Shown in pieces: positions 45,703 through 54,912 of a DNA stretch of 64,000 nucleotides. Every line of letters starts with the position of its first letter. Positions within the stretch are counted from its first letter, which is position 1. The notes under the pieces are model-generated. The model had not been told where the DNA came from. It did not search any database and was given only the letters and a program-made list of their open reading frames with translations. The translations under genes and the position numbers were made by a program. The DNA comes from Methylobacterium sp. SyP6R. GTDB lineage: Bacteria; Pseudomonadota; Alphaproteobacteria; Rhizobiales; Beijerinckiaceae. The stretch lies in the NCBI RefSeq assembly GCF_019216885.1, contig NZ_JAAQRC020000001.1, positions 868,001 through 932,000 on the forward strand, given 5' to 3'.

Positions 45703-46023
45703 TCAGGCGAAGACCGCCTCGTACACGGCGCTGCCCGCCGGGAAGCCGATGGGCATGACGCGCTCGACATGGAGCGGCCCGACCGTGCCGAGCGAGGGGT
45801 GCGACAGCACGCACTCGCCACCCGGGGAGGCGCCGGCCGCGGGACCGGCGAAGGTCAGGCTGAACGCCGTGCGGGGGCTCCCCGGCATGGTCGCGCGGGG
45901 ATGCTCGTCGCAATGCGCCAGCGTCACCGCCAGGTCGTGCCCGTCCGGGCCGTGCAGCCCGAACGCTTCCCCCACCAGGGGCGCGAAGACGCCTGCCGAC
46001 AGGGTGTCGAGCGAGGCGCTCAC
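45703..46023 (-). CDS. DUF6916-like protein, copy 1
   Basis: This 106-residue protein has the family end pattern VLSHPSLGTVGPLHVERVMP then FPAGSAVYEAVFA. Its GTG start overlaps the stop of the upstream collar gene as GTGA. A second copy lies at 47074-47400, also just downstream of a collar gene; both share TLSAG.F.P.VGE.F, CDE.PRATMPGS and RTAF. The function is unknown; the fixed pairing suggests it supports folding or placement of the collar protein. Confidence 0.75.
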   Translation of the reverse strand: MSASLDTLSAGVFAPLVGEAFGLHGPDGHDLAVTLAHCDEHPRATMPGSPRTAFSLTFAGPAAGASPGGECVLSHPSLGTVGPLHVERVMPIGFPAGSAVYEAVFA

Positions 46024-46700
46024 TGGCGGCTCGGATAGATGCCGGTCAGCGCGACGATGAAGTTCAGCGCCAGCGAGGGCTGCAGGTTGGTGAAGCCCTG
46101 GTTGCCGCCGGCCACCGCGTTCGTCACGGTGCCGCCGGTCACCGTATTGACGGCGACGGTCTGCTCCGGGATCGCCGGGGTGCCCGACACCGTGATCGAC
46201 GCGGCGTTGAGGGTCGTCATGGTGGCGGGGGAGGCCGGGGGATAGGCCGTGTAGATTTTTCCTGTCGAGGTGCCCGCTGCCAGCACGGTCCCGGCCCCCG
46301 GGTTGACGCTGCCGCTCCCGCTCGCGACGTTCAGCGCCACGTTCAGGGGGCCGGTCTGCGCCGGAATGGTGATGTTCTGGCTGCCGGTGGTCGGCGCGAA
46401 CGTCGCCTGATGGGTGTGCATCGGCATGTTGGCGACGGTCAGCGTCGTCGTCTCGGTGCCGGTCGGCATCCCGATGCTGTAGTTTTGCAGGCCGGAGCCC
46501 TGGCCGACGCCCAGGGGAATGCGGCTGCGCAGATCCGGCAGGCCGAAAGTCGTCGTGCCGTTGCCGCCGTAATACGTACTGAAGAGAGAGAACAGCGCCG
46601 TGTTCTGATTGATGGGCAGGAGCTGCCCCTGGCACTGTGCCCAGCCGTTCGGTGGAAAATTGAATCCGACCGTCAGGATAGTTCCGAGAAAAGCTTCCAT
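46020..46700 (-). CDS. Phage tail-collar (microcystin-dependent-type) protein, copy 1
   Basis: This 226-residue protein opens with the tail-collar fold signature LTVGFNFPPNGWAQCQGQLL then FSTYYGGNGTTTFGLPDLR, followed by a Thr/Pro/Asn-rich beta region (ATFAPTTGSQNITIPAQTGP) and the end LALNFIVALTGIYPS. Such domains are found at tips of phage tail fibres and in bacterial proteins named after microcystin-dependent protein. No phage structural genes lie nearby. The 373 bases upstream (46701-47073) hold no gene and should contain its promoter. Confidence 0.87.
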   Translation of the reverse strand: MEAFLGTILTVGFNFPPNGWAQCQGQLLPINQNTALFSLFSTYYGGNGTTTFGLPDLRSRIPLGVGQGSGLQNYSIGMPTGTETTTLTVANMPMHTHQATFAPTTGSQNITIPAQTGPLNVALNVASGSGSVNPGAGTVLAAGTSTGKIYTAYPPASPATMTTLNAASITVSGTPAIPEQTVAVNTVTGGTVTNAVAGGNQGFTNLQPSLALNFIVALTGIYPSRQ

Positions 46701-47073
46701 TGCGAGTTCCCCCTGGAGATTTTCGATTGGTCGAATTGAAATGTCGTAGAAAACGAATGAGATATCGATTCGATTGTTATCAGGAGCTCTAGTGAATGAC
46801 AACGGCAATCCGCACATGATCGCGCGGTGATGGTCGATGGCGATGACGCAGCGACCGCATGAGGGGGTAGACCGGGAGGGATCGATGCCCGGGCCGCCGT
46901 CCGACGGCCGGAGCTTTGCCGCCGACTGCGATTCGCCATCCCGCGACCCTGCCGTCCACGGACGAGATCCGGCATCGTTCCCCCTCCGGCGGATGTCCCG
47001 TCGGGGGAGATCGGAGAGGCGGCCGCCGTGCCCGAGTGGGGACTGATCCCCGGCCGGGGCCGCCCCGCGCCGC
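46701..47073. other. Intergenic region upstream of collar gene 1
   Basis: No gene is recognised; the open frames here are shadows. The first 100 bases are AT-rich compared with the rest, which suits a promoter for the minus-strand collar gene. No A to E repeat is present. Confidence 0.4.
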
Positions 47074-47400
47074 TCAGGAGAAGACGGCCTGGTAGGAGGC
47101 CGTGCCCGGCGGGAAGCCGACGGGCAGGACGCGCTCGACGTAGAGCGGCCCGAATTCGCCGAGCGTCGGATGAGACAGCACGCCGTGGCCGCCGCCATAG
47201 TCGCCGACCGCGTCCGCCGGGCAGGTGAAGATCAGCCCGAACGCCGTGCGGGCGCTGCCCGGCATCGTCGCACGCGGATACTCGTCGCACCGCGCCAGCG
47301 TCGCCGTCAGGGCGGAGCCATTCAGATCCCGGAAGGTGAACGTCTCTCCCACGGCGGGGGTGAACAGCCCGGCGGACAGGGTGCTGAGCGAATCGGCCAT
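47074..47400 (-). CDS. DUF6916-like protein, copy 2
   Basis: This 108-residue protein is similar along its length to the one at 45703: STLSAGLFTPAVGETFTFRD, RCDEYPRATMPGSARTAFGL and the end GFPPGTASYQAVFS. The ATG at 47400 overlaps the stop of collar gene 2 as TGATG. The collar plus DUF6916 pair has thus been duplicated as a unit. Confidence 0.75.
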   Translation of the reverse strand: MADSLSTLSAGLFTPAVGETFTFRDLNGSALTATLARCDEYPRATMPGSARTAFGLIFTCPADAVGDYGGGHGVLSHPTLGEFGPLYVERVLPVGFPPGTASYQAVFS

Positions 47401-48089
47401 CAATTCGGCCGCTGCGGGTAGAGGCCGAACATCGTGATGATGAAGTTCAGCGCCAGCGAGGGCTGCATGGTGCTGAACGGGGTGCCGCCGCTATTCGGGC
47501 CGACCGTCACCGTACCGCCCGTCACCGTGTTGATGGCAACGGTCTGCTGTGGGATTGCCGGGGTGCCCGTCACCGTGGTCGATGCGTCGTTGAGGGCCGT
47601 CATGGCATTGGGGGCAGTCGGGGGATAGGCTGCGTAGACCTTCGACGAACTCGTGCCCGATCCCAGCACGGTCCCGGTCCCGGGGGCGGCGCCGCCCGGC
47701 GCATTCGAGACGTTCACCGCCACCTTCAGGGGACCGGTCTGTGCCGGGATGGTGATGTTCTGGCTGCCCATGGTCGGAGCGAACGTCGCCGGATGGACGT
47801 GGGGCGGCAGGTTGGCGGCCGCCAGCGTCGTCGTCTCGGTGCCGTAGACCTTGGAGACGGCGTATTGCGTGGTGGGGGTGACCGTGGACTGGCCCGCGCC
47901 GATGGCCGCGCGGCCCGACAGGTTCGGCAGGCCGAAAGTCGTTGAGGCGTTGCCGCCATACATGTTGGTGATGAGGGAGAACACAGCTTGATATTGCTGG
48001 ATGTTCAATATCTGCCCTTGGCAGGAAAGCCAGCCGTCCGGCGCCCAAGTGAACGGCACCATGAAAATCATGCTCGTCATCGCTTCCAT
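47400..48089 (-). CDS. Phage tail-collar (microcystin-dependent-type) protein, copy 2
   Basis: This 229-residue paralogue of the collar protein at 46020 has the signature FMVPFTWAPDGWLSCQGQIL then ITNMYGGNASTTFGLPNLSG. The middle region (GTETTTLAAANLPPHVHPAT, SQNITIPAQTGPLKVAVNVS) is very close to copy 1, and the end LALNFIITMFGLYPQ is shared. The start at 48089 faces the collagen-like gene across about 710 bases. Confidence 0.87.
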   Translation of the reverse strand: MEAMTSMIFMVPFTWAPDGWLSCQGQILNIQQYQAVFSLITNMYGGNASTTFGLPNLSGRAAIGAGQSTVTPTTQYAVSKVYGTETTTLAAANLPPHVHPATFAPTMGSQNITIPAQTGPLKVAVNVSNAPGGAAPGTGTVLGSGTSSSKVYAAYPPTAPNAMTALNDASTTVTGTPAIPQQTVAINTVTGGTVTVGPNSGGTPFSTMQPSLALNFIITMFGLYPQRPN

Positions 48090-48802
48090 GATAAAATTCC
48101 TTTAATAGATTGTGCCGTGCGGTACGACGGATGCAGACGAATCACTTGCAGCTGGCGATTCGCCCTGCACTTAGACTGTTAGACGACGCCACCGCCTCTC
48201 GGCAAGGGGATCTTTGGAAAACTGATGCCAGGCGCCATGCCGCCTGGAGCTAACGCTGAACCGGCAAAACGATCGCTAGGGCGAGCTTATCTGCTCATCA
48301 TGGCTAGCTATTGGGATGGACAACCGCGGCGTCACCGGCAAGACGACACTTTCCTCATCGTGCGGCCTTTCATTGCGGTCCGGATTGGGCGGCTTGCCCG
48401 GCATGTCGACCGAACGACGACTGGGGCTTGTTCCGGCGTTCTTCCATGATCGGCCGGGACAAGATCGCCATCGAAGGCGAAAATATCCGATAGATTGCGA
48501 AAAAAATCCCAGGCTGGCAATTTCAGCATATCGCGCTTAGTTTGACCTATTATATTTGATATATTAGTATGTATATTACTGATAATATAAATATAGAACA
48601 TCTCATTATACCACAAGATCATGAATATGGCGCAAATGTCACGTGCGGCGAGTTTGATGGATGGCAGCCGCGAAAATCTGTTTTTCTGCCTTCCGTTATG
48701 GATTGCTCGCGGGCATTTTGCCGAACGATCGATGCGCCGCATGGCCATTCCGCCTGCTTCGACAAGATCGAACGGGCGTGCAAAGATTTTTGGGGGATTG
48801 CA
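48090..48802. promoter_or_regulatory. Divergent control region between the collar and collagen-like genes
   Basis: This gap of about 710 bases holds no convincing gene. Bases 48540-48625 are strikingly AT-rich for this genome. Within them TTGACC (48542-48547) and TAGTAT (48565-48570) are 17 bases apart and read toward the collagen-like gene, so they may be its promoter, leaving a leader of about 225 bases. AT-rich islands of this kind are often targets of nucleoid silencers. Confidence 0.45.
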
Positions 48803-51688
48803 ATGGTCCAGAGGCTGGTTACACTGTCGGGGACGACCAACGTCGATGGCAATTCGATCAGTTTTTTTTATGGAAACTCGACGAGTCAATCCAATTATCT
48901 TGGCACTGTTCCTGGATTGAATTCGAATGGCGGCTCGTTCAGCTCGCCCTATCAGTTCAGCTTTCAGTATATTGCGGACGATGCCACCGCGGCCGCCGTA
49001 CAAGACGGCACCCAACAATATACGGCATACGACGCCGCCAACAACCTCACCTTCAGCGATACCGTGAATGACGGCAGCGCGACGTCACCGGCCGCCGGCT
49101 ACAGCCTGACGGCCACCCGGGTGAACGTGACCCAAGGCCCGCAGGGCGCCACCGGTGCCCAGGGTGCGACCGGCGCCCAGGGTGCCACCGGCGCACAGGG
49201 CGCGACGGGCACCCAGGGCGCCACCGGTGCCCAGGGCACGACCGGCGCCCAGGGCACGACGGGTGCACAGGGCGCCACCGGTGCCCAGGGCACGACGGGC
49301 GCCCAGGGCACCACCGGCGCTCAAGGCGTGACCGGGGCTCAAGGTACGACGGGCGCGCAGGGCGCCACCGGCGCCCAGGGAGCGACGGGCGCGCAGGGCA
49401 CGACCGGCGCCCAGGGCGTGACCGGAGCTCAAGGTGCGACCGGCGCGCAGGGTACGACGGGTGCGCAGGGCGCCACCGGCGCGCAGGGCGCGACGGGCGC
49501 GCAGGGCACCACCGGCGCGCAGGGCGTGACCGGTGCCCAGGGTACGACGGGTGCGCAGGGCGCCACCGGCTCGCAGGGCGCGACGGGTGCTCAGGGCACC
49601 ACCGGCGCCCAGGGCGTGACCGGCGCACAGGGCGCGACGGGTGCGCAGGGCGCCACCGGCGCGCAGGGCGCGACGGGCGCGCAGGGCACCACCGGCGCGC
49701 AGGGCGTGACCGGTGCCCAGGGTACGACGGGTGCGCAGGGCGCCACCGGTGCCCAGGGCGCGACGGGCGCACAGGGCACCACCGGTGCCCAGGGCGTGAC
49801 CGGCGCACAGGGCGCGACGGGTGCTCAGGGCGCCACCGGTGCCCAGGGCGCGACGGGCGCTCAGGGCACCACCGGTGCCCAGGGCGTGACCGGCGCACAG
49901 GGCGCGACGGGTGCTCAGGGCGCCACCGGCGCACAGGGCGCGACGGGCGCTCAGGGCACCACCGGTGCCCAGGGCGTGACCGGCGCACAGGGCGCGACGG
50001 GTGCTCAGGGCGCCACCGGCGCACAGGGCGCGACGGGCGCTCAGGGCACCACCGGTGCCCAGGGCGTGACCGGCGCACAGGGCGCGACGGGTGCTCAGGG
50101 TGCCACCGGCGAACAGGGCGCGACGGGCGCACAGGGGGCGACAGGCGCGCAGGGCGCCACCGGCGCTCAAGGTGCCACCGGCTCCCAGGGCCTACAGGGT
50201 ACGACCGGTTCCCAAGGTGCCACCGGCGCTCAGGGCGTGACCGGTGCCCAGGGTGCCACCGGCGCTCAGGGCGCGACGGGCGTCCAGGGCTCCACCGGTG
50301 CCGAGGGCGTGACCGGTGCCCAGGGGACGACGGGCGCGCAGGGCGCCACCGGCGCTCAAGGTGCCACCGGCTCCCAGGGCGCACAGGGCACGACCGGTTC
50401 CCAGGGTGCCACCGGTGCCCAGGGTGCGACAGGGGTGCAGGGCGCCACCGGCTCCCAGGGTGCGACAGGCTCACAAGGTTCGACCGGTACGCAGGGCGTG
50501 ACCGGCTCTCAAGGTGCGACGGGTGCACAGGGCGCGACCGGCTCCCAGGGTGCCACCGGCGAACAGGGCGCGCAGGGTGTGACCGGCTCGCAAGGTGCGC
50601 CGGGCACCACAGGCTCGCAGGGTGCGACGGGCTCCCAGGGTGCCACCGGCTCCCAGGGCGCGACGGGCTCCCAGGGTGCCACCGGCTCCCAGGGTGCGAC
50701 GGGTGCCCAGGGTGCGACGGGTGCCCAGGGTGCCACCGGCTCCCAGGGTGCCACCGGCTCCCAGGGCGCGACGGGTGCCCAGGGTGCGACGGGTGCCCAG
50801 GGTGCCACCGGCTCCCAGGGTGCCACCGGCTCCCAGGGCGCGACGGGTGCCCAGGGTGCGACGGGCTCCCAGGGTGCCACCGGCTCCCAGGGTGCGACGG
50901 GTGCCCAGGGTGCCACCGGCTCCCAGGGTGCGACGGGCTCCCAGGGTGCCACCGGCTCCCAGGGTGCGACGGGTGCCCAGGGTGCCACCGGCTCCCAGGG
51001 TGCGACGGGCTCGCAGGGTGCCACCGGTCCGACGGGTGCCGATGGTGCCACGGGTGCTACCGGCCCGACCGGCCCTGTCATCTGCTTCGCGTCCGGAACG
51101 ATGATCCTGACGCCGGAGGGTGAGCGTCCGGTCGAGGCCCTGCGGCCCGGCGACGCCGTCGTCACCGCTTCGGGCGAGACGGTCTCCGTCGCTTGGGTGG
51201 GTCACCGCCACCTCGACCTGCGGCGCCATCCGCAGCCCGAGCGGGCCAAGCCGGTCCGGGTCGCCGCGCACGCCTTCGGCCCCGGCCTGCCGCACCGCGA
51301 CCTCGTCGTCTCGCCCGGCCACGCGCTCTTCGTCGAGGGCGTGCTGATCCCGGCCGGTGTGCTCGTCAACGGCACGTCGGTGGTGCAACTCGACCAGGCG
51401 GAGGTCATGTACCACCACGTCGAGCTGCCGGTGCACGACGTGCTGGTCGCCGACGGAATGCCCGCCGAGAGCTACCTCGATTGCGGCAACCGTGGCACCT
51501 TCGAGAACCACGACGGCCCGGTCACCCTGCATCCGGACCTCGTCGCCTCGGCGCTGAACCTGGAGCTGGCCTGCGCGCCGGTCGTCCTCCACGGCCCGGT
51601 CGTCGACCGGGTCCGGGCACGGCTCGCCGCCAAGGTCGAGGTCAAGGCCGAGCGGTCGGTCCTCGCGCGCCTCTTGCGGCGGGCGTAA
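48803..51688 (+). CDS. Collagen-like surface protein with C-terminal Hint domain
   Basis: This 961-residue protein has three parts. Residues 1-111 form a small N-terminal domain ([20 protein letters not shown] ... [12 protein letters not shown]) without a signal peptide. Residues 112-759 are 216 uninterrupted Gly-X-Y triplets, mostly [18 protein letters not shown] and GSQ, almost without charge, with Thr common in the Y place. Residues 761-961 are a Hint (Hedgehog/intein-type) domain starting [20 protein letters not shown] and continuing [20 protein letters not shown]. Such domains cleave the chain before the cysteine. The ATG at 48803 has GGGGGA five bases upstream; a longer frame from 48569 lacks support. 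Confidence 0.88.
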   Translation: MVQRLVTLSGTTNVDGNSISFFYGNSTSQSNYLGTVPGLNSNGGSFSSPYQFSFQYIADDATAAAVQDGTQQYTAYDAANNLTFSDTVNDGSATSPAAGYSLTATRVNVTQGPQGATGAQGATGAQGATGAQGATGTQGATGAQGTTGAQGTTGAQGATGAQGTTGAQGTTGAQGVTGAQGTTGAQGATGAQGATGAQGTTGAQGVTGAQGATGAQGTTGAQGATGAQGATGAQGTTGAQGVTGAQGTTGAQGATGSQGATGAQGTTGAQGVTGAQGATGAQGATGAQGATGAQGTTGAQGVTGAQGTTGAQGATGAQGATGAQGTTGAQGVTGAQGATGAQGATGAQGATGAQGTTGAQGVTGAQGATGAQGATGAQGATGAQGTTGAQGVTGAQGATGAQGATGAQGATGAQGTTGAQGVTGAQGATGAQGATGEQGATGAQGATGAQGATGAQGATGSQGLQGTTGSQGATGAQGVTGAQGATGAQGATGVQGSTGAEGVTGAQGTTGAQGATGAQGATGSQGAQGTTGSQGATGAQGATGVQGATGSQGATGSQGSTGTQGVTGSQGATGAQGATGSQGATGEQGAQGVTGSQGAPGTTGSQGATGSQGATGSQGATGSQGATGSQGATGAQGATGAQGATGSQGATGSQGATGAQGATGAQGATGSQGATGSQGATGAQGATGSQGATGSQGATGAQGATGSQGATGSQGATGSQGATGAQGATGSQGATGSQGATGPTGADGATGATGPTGPVICFASGTMILTPEGERPVEALRPGDAVVTASGETVSVAWVGHRHLDLRRHPQPERAKPVRVAAHAFGPGLPHRDLVVSPGHALFVEGVLIPAGVLVNGTSVVQLDQAEVMYHHVELPVHDVLVADGMPAESYLDCGNRGTFENHDGPVTLHPDLVASALNLELACAPVVLHGPVVDRVRARLAAKVEVKAERSVLARLLRRA

Positions 51689-51736
51689 GACGCCGCGCCG
51701 GCCCCCGGGGCCGGCCCGACCTCCCGAGACGAACCC

Positions 51737-51770
51737 GGCCCGCGGCGCCCCGAAAGGCGCGCCGCGGGCC
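51737..51770 (+). terminator. Strong hairpin after the collagen-like gene
   Basis: GGCCCGCGGCGC pairs with GCGCGCCGCGGGCC around a CCCGAAAG-type loop, 49 bases past the stop. No T tract follows. It may limit read-through into the glycosyltransferase genes. Confidence 0.5.
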
Positions 51771-51913
51771 TCGTCGTGAGGGCATCGGGGAAGCGGCACT
51801 CCCGGCCCGGCCGCCTCCCGGACTCATTCTGGCATCATCTCTCCCGGCGATCCTCGGCGCCCGCCCCCACTTCACCCGGCGGCACCGCACGCGCGCCCTC
51901 ACCAGGACCCCGC

Positions 51914-54853
51914 ATGACCCCGTCCGGCCAGACCCTCTGCCTCGCGATGATCGTCAAGAACGAGGCACCGGTGATCCGCCGGTGCCTGGATTCGGTGCGC
52001 CCGCTCATCGACCACTGGATCGTCGTCGATACCGGCTCCACCGACGGCACCCAGGACCTGGTGCGGGAGATCCTGGCCGGCCTGCCGGGAGAGCTGGTCG
52101 AGCGGCCTTGGGTCGATTTCGCCCACAACCGGTCCGAGGCCCTGGCGCTGGCGCGCCCGCACGGCACCTACACCCTGGTCATCGACGCCGACGACGAACT
52201 GCTCCTGCCGCCGGGCTACGTCCTGCCCGACCTCACGGCGGATGCCTATGAGGTCACGATCACGGATATCCCGCTGAGCTACCGGCGGATCCAGGTGGTG
52301 AAGAATACCCTGCCGTGGCGCTACCGCGGGGTACTGCACGAATTCGTCGAATGCCCGGACGGGACGAACCGCGCCCTCCTCGACATCACCATGCGGCGCA
52401 ACCACGACGGCGCCCGCCGCCGCGACGGCGAGACCTACCGGCGCGACGCCGCAATCCTGGAGGCGGCGCTCGCGACGGAGACGGACCCGTTCTTCATCGC
52501 CCGCTACACCTTCTACCTTGCCCAAAGCTACCGCGATTGCGGCGCCCACGAGCAGGCGGTCGCCGCCTACCTGCGGCGGGCGGATCTCGGATACTGGCAG
52601 GAGGAGGTCTATATCGCCCTCCTCGCCGCCGCCCGGTTGATGCCGGGCCTCGGGCGCCCCCTCGACGAGACACTGGCGGTCTACCGCCGAGCCATCGCGC
52701 TCGGCCCGCATCGGGCCGAAGCCGCTTACTCGGCCAGCCACGCCTGCCGCCTCGCCGAGCGCTACGAGGAGGGCTTTCGCTTTGCCGAGCCCGCCCTGCC
52801 CCTGAAGCCGCCGGAGGGCGCGCTGTTCGTCGAGCCCTGGCTCTACGAGTATGGCCTGCGGGACGAATACGCGGTCAACGCCTACTGGGCCGGCCATTAC
52901 TGGCACAGCCTCGCCGCCTGCCTCGACCTGATGGCCTGCCCGACGGCGCCGGAGGGCGAGCGCAAGCGCTACGCCGCCAATGCCCGCTTCGCCCTCGAGA
53001 AGCTGCCGATCCCCATCGAGGGCCGGCGCGGCTTCCTGTCGACGACCCGCCCGGGCATCGGCCCGAGCGACCTGCCGGACTTCTGGTCCGGCCTGTCACG
53101 CACCGGGCCCTGGCTGCCGACGCGCCCGCAGGGCGGCACGGAGCTGATGCACGAGGGCCTGTCCCGGCGCCTCGGAGCGGCGCTCCAGCGCATCAATCTC
53201 TGCCTCAACGGCTACGACGAGGGCCGGGTCGACGGGCGCCCGCTCGTGGTCTGGATCCATCACGCACCCGACCAGCCGGCGGTGGCCTGGCTGCGCGACG
53301 CCGCCCGGGTCGCCCGCGTGGCGCGCTTCGTCTTCGTCTCGGAGTGGCAGCGGGCGCAGTTCCTGGCGACCTTCGGCCTGCCGCCCGAGCGCTGCATCGT
53401 GCTGCGCAACGCCACCGAGGTGCCCGAGCGCAACCGCGTGCCCGGTCATCGCCGCCCGCTCAAGGTCGCCTATACCAGCACGCCCTACCGGGGGCTCTCG
53501 GTGCTGCTGGAGGCCTGGGCGCAGGCCGCGCCCGAGGCGGCCGAGCTGCACGTCTGGTCGTCGCACAAGCTCTACGGCCCGGGCGCCGACGACGCTCCTT
53601 ACGCCGAGCTCTACGCCCGCGCCCGCTCGCTGCCGAACGTGCATTACCACGGGCTCCTGCCGAACGCCGAGCTGCGCGCCGCACTCGCCGACATCGACAT
53701 CCTGGCCTATCCGAACACCTTCGCGGAGACCTCGTGCCTTGCCGTCATCGAGGCGATGGCGGCGGGCTGCCGGGTGATCTGCCCGAGCCATGGGGCGCTG
53801 CCGGAGACCACCGCCGGATTCGCCCGCCTCTACCCTCACGTCGCCGATCCGGCCGAGCATGCCCGCGCCTTCGCCGACCTCCTGGCCGGGGAACTGGCCG
53901 ATCCGTGGCAGGGATACCCTGAGCGCGCGGCGGCGCAGCAGGAGCATTGCCGGCAGACCTACGACTGGCGCGTGCGGGTGCCCGAGTGGCTTTCGCTCAT
54001 CGACGGACTCACCGCCCCGGCGCCGAGCCCCCGCTTCACCCCGACCTTCCGCAGGGTCGAGGCGCGGCACGGCACCTTCGTGGTGGTGGAGCAGGACTTC
54101 ATCGGCCGGACGATCCTCGAGACCGGCGAGTGGGAGCCGCATCTGATCGAGTTCGCCCGCCTGTTCCTCGACGAGACCTCCCACGTCGTCGATCTCGGCG
54201 CCAATCTCGGCTATCACACCGTCCGGCTCGCCGGGCTCGTCCCGCGCGGCTCGGTCCACGCCTTCGAGCCGCTCGGCCTGTGCTACGCGCAATTGCAGCA
54301 GAACGTGCTGGCCAATCGCTGCGACCACGTCCGCACCTACAAGATGGCGGTCACAGACCGGTCCGGCGACACGGTCGAGATGGAGCCGCTGGAGGCGACG
54401 CTGACGGCGGGCGGCACCGTCAATATCGGCCATACCGGGATCGGGCAGGGTGGCGACCTCGTCTTCACGGTCCGGCTCGACGACCTGCCCCTGCCGCCGG
54501 TCGCCTTCATCAAGATGGACGTCCAGGGCGCGGAAGCCGCGGCGCTCGCCGGCATGCAGGCCCTCATCGCCCGCGACCGCCCGGTACTGTTCGTCGAGAT
54601 CGAGGAGCATCACCTGCGCCGGCACGGATCGAGCTCGAAGGCGGTGATCGAGCACCTGCTCGGGCTCGGCTACAGCCTCATGCGGATCCGCAACGAGTGG
54701 CCGACCGACCACGTGGCGATCCCCAACGAGCGGGCCGACCTCATCGACCGGTGCCGCGGCCAGACATTCTATGAGACCGACTGGATCGCCGGCACGCGGG
54801 TGGAGCTGCACTTCGAGACGACGCATTACTATGCGTCCGTCGTGGCCTCGTGA
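51914..54853 (+). CDS. GT2-GT4-FkbM trifunctional glycosyltransferase/methyltransferase
   Basis: This 979-residue protein joins three enzymes. Residues 1-330 are a GT2 glycosyltransferase (LCLAMIVKNEAPVIRRCLDS, IVVDTGSTDGTQD, LVIDADDELLLP) with a TPR-like helical tail. Residues about 390-690 are a GT4-type transferase (VWIHHAPDQPAVAWLRDAAR, LKVAYTSTPYRGLSVLLEAW, FAETSCLAVIEAMAAGCRVI). Residues about 725-970 are an FkbM-type methyltransferase (VVDLGANLGYHTVRLAG, IKMDVQGAEAAALAGMQAL). The ATG at 51914 has AGGA six bases upstream. It follows the collagen-like gene and probably decorates a surface glycan or that protein. Confidence 0.9.
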   Translation: MTPSGQTLCLAMIVKNEAPVIRRCLDSVRPLIDHWIVVDTGSTDGTQDLVREILAGLPGELVERPWVDFAHNRSEALALARPHGTYTLVIDADDELLLPPGYVLPDLTADAYEVTITDIPLSYRRIQVVKNTLPWRYRGVLHEFVECPDGTNRALLDITMRRNHDGARRRDGETYRRDAAILEAALATETDPFFIARYTFYLAQSYRDCGAHEQAVAAYLRRADLGYWQEEVYIALLAAARLMPGLGRPLDETLAVYRRAIALGPHRAEAAYSASHACRLAERYEEGFRFAEPALPLKPPEGALFVEPWLYEYGLRDEYAVNAYWAGHYWHSLAACLDLMACPTAPEGERKRYAANARFALEKLPIPIEGRRGFLSTTRPGIGPSDLPDFWSGLSRTGPWLPTRPQGGTELMHEGLSRRLGAALQRINLCLNGYDEGRVDGRPLVVWIHHAPDQPAVAWLRDAARVARVARFVFVSEWQRAQFLATFGLPPERCIVLRNATEVPERNRVPGHRRPLKVAYTSTPYRGLSVLLEAWAQAAPEAAELHVWSSHKLYGPGADDAPYAELYARARSLPNVHYHGLLPNAELRAALADIDILAYPNTFAETSCLAVIEAMAAGCRVICPSHGALPETTAGFARLYPHVADPAEHARAFADLLAGELADPWQGYPERAAAQQEHCRQTYDWRVRVPEWLSLIDGLTAPAPSPRFTPTFRRVEARHGTFVVVEQDFIGRTILETGEWEPHLIEFARLFLDETSHVVDLGANLGYHTVRLAGLVPRGSVHAFEPLGLCYAQLQQNVLANRCDHVRTYKMAVTDRSGDTVEMEPLEATLTAGGTVNIGHTGIGQGGDLVFTVRLDDLPLPPVAFIKMDVQGAEAAALAGMQALIARDRPVLFVEIEEHHLRRHGSSSKAVIEHLLGLGYSLMRIRNEWPTDHVAIPNERADLIDRCRGQTFYETDWIAGTRVELHFETTHYYASVVAS

Positions 54854-54912
54854 GGAGGCCGCCGATCTCCTGATCTCGAAGCGACCGCCCGCGCCCTTCA
54901 CCAGGACCTCGC

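Noticed and set aside
45095..48089. A prophage, suggested by the tail-collar genes
   Set aside because: No capsid, terminase, tail-tube, integrase or attachment site is found; the collar genes pair with DUF6916-like genes as in bacterial non-phage clusters.
48569..48802. N-terminal extension of the collagen-like protein from 48569
   Set aside because: The extension is translated from the AT-rich control region, has no ribosome site, and the ATG at 48803 has a good one.
48332..49018. A 228-codon minus-strand frame upstream of the collagen-like gene
   Set aside because: It crosses the AT-rich control region and the start of the collagen-like gene, with no domain or ribosome site.
49136..51079. 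Regular short repeats resembling a CRISPR array
   Set aside because: The period is 9-18 bases with no unique spacers, and the frame codes for Gly-X-Y triplets; no cas genes are present.
49053..51799. Long minus-strand frames through the collagen repeat (Pro/Arg/Trp-rich and Gly/Thr-rich)
   Set aside because: They are mirror translations of the Gly-X-Y repeat in other frames and have no ribosome site or domain.
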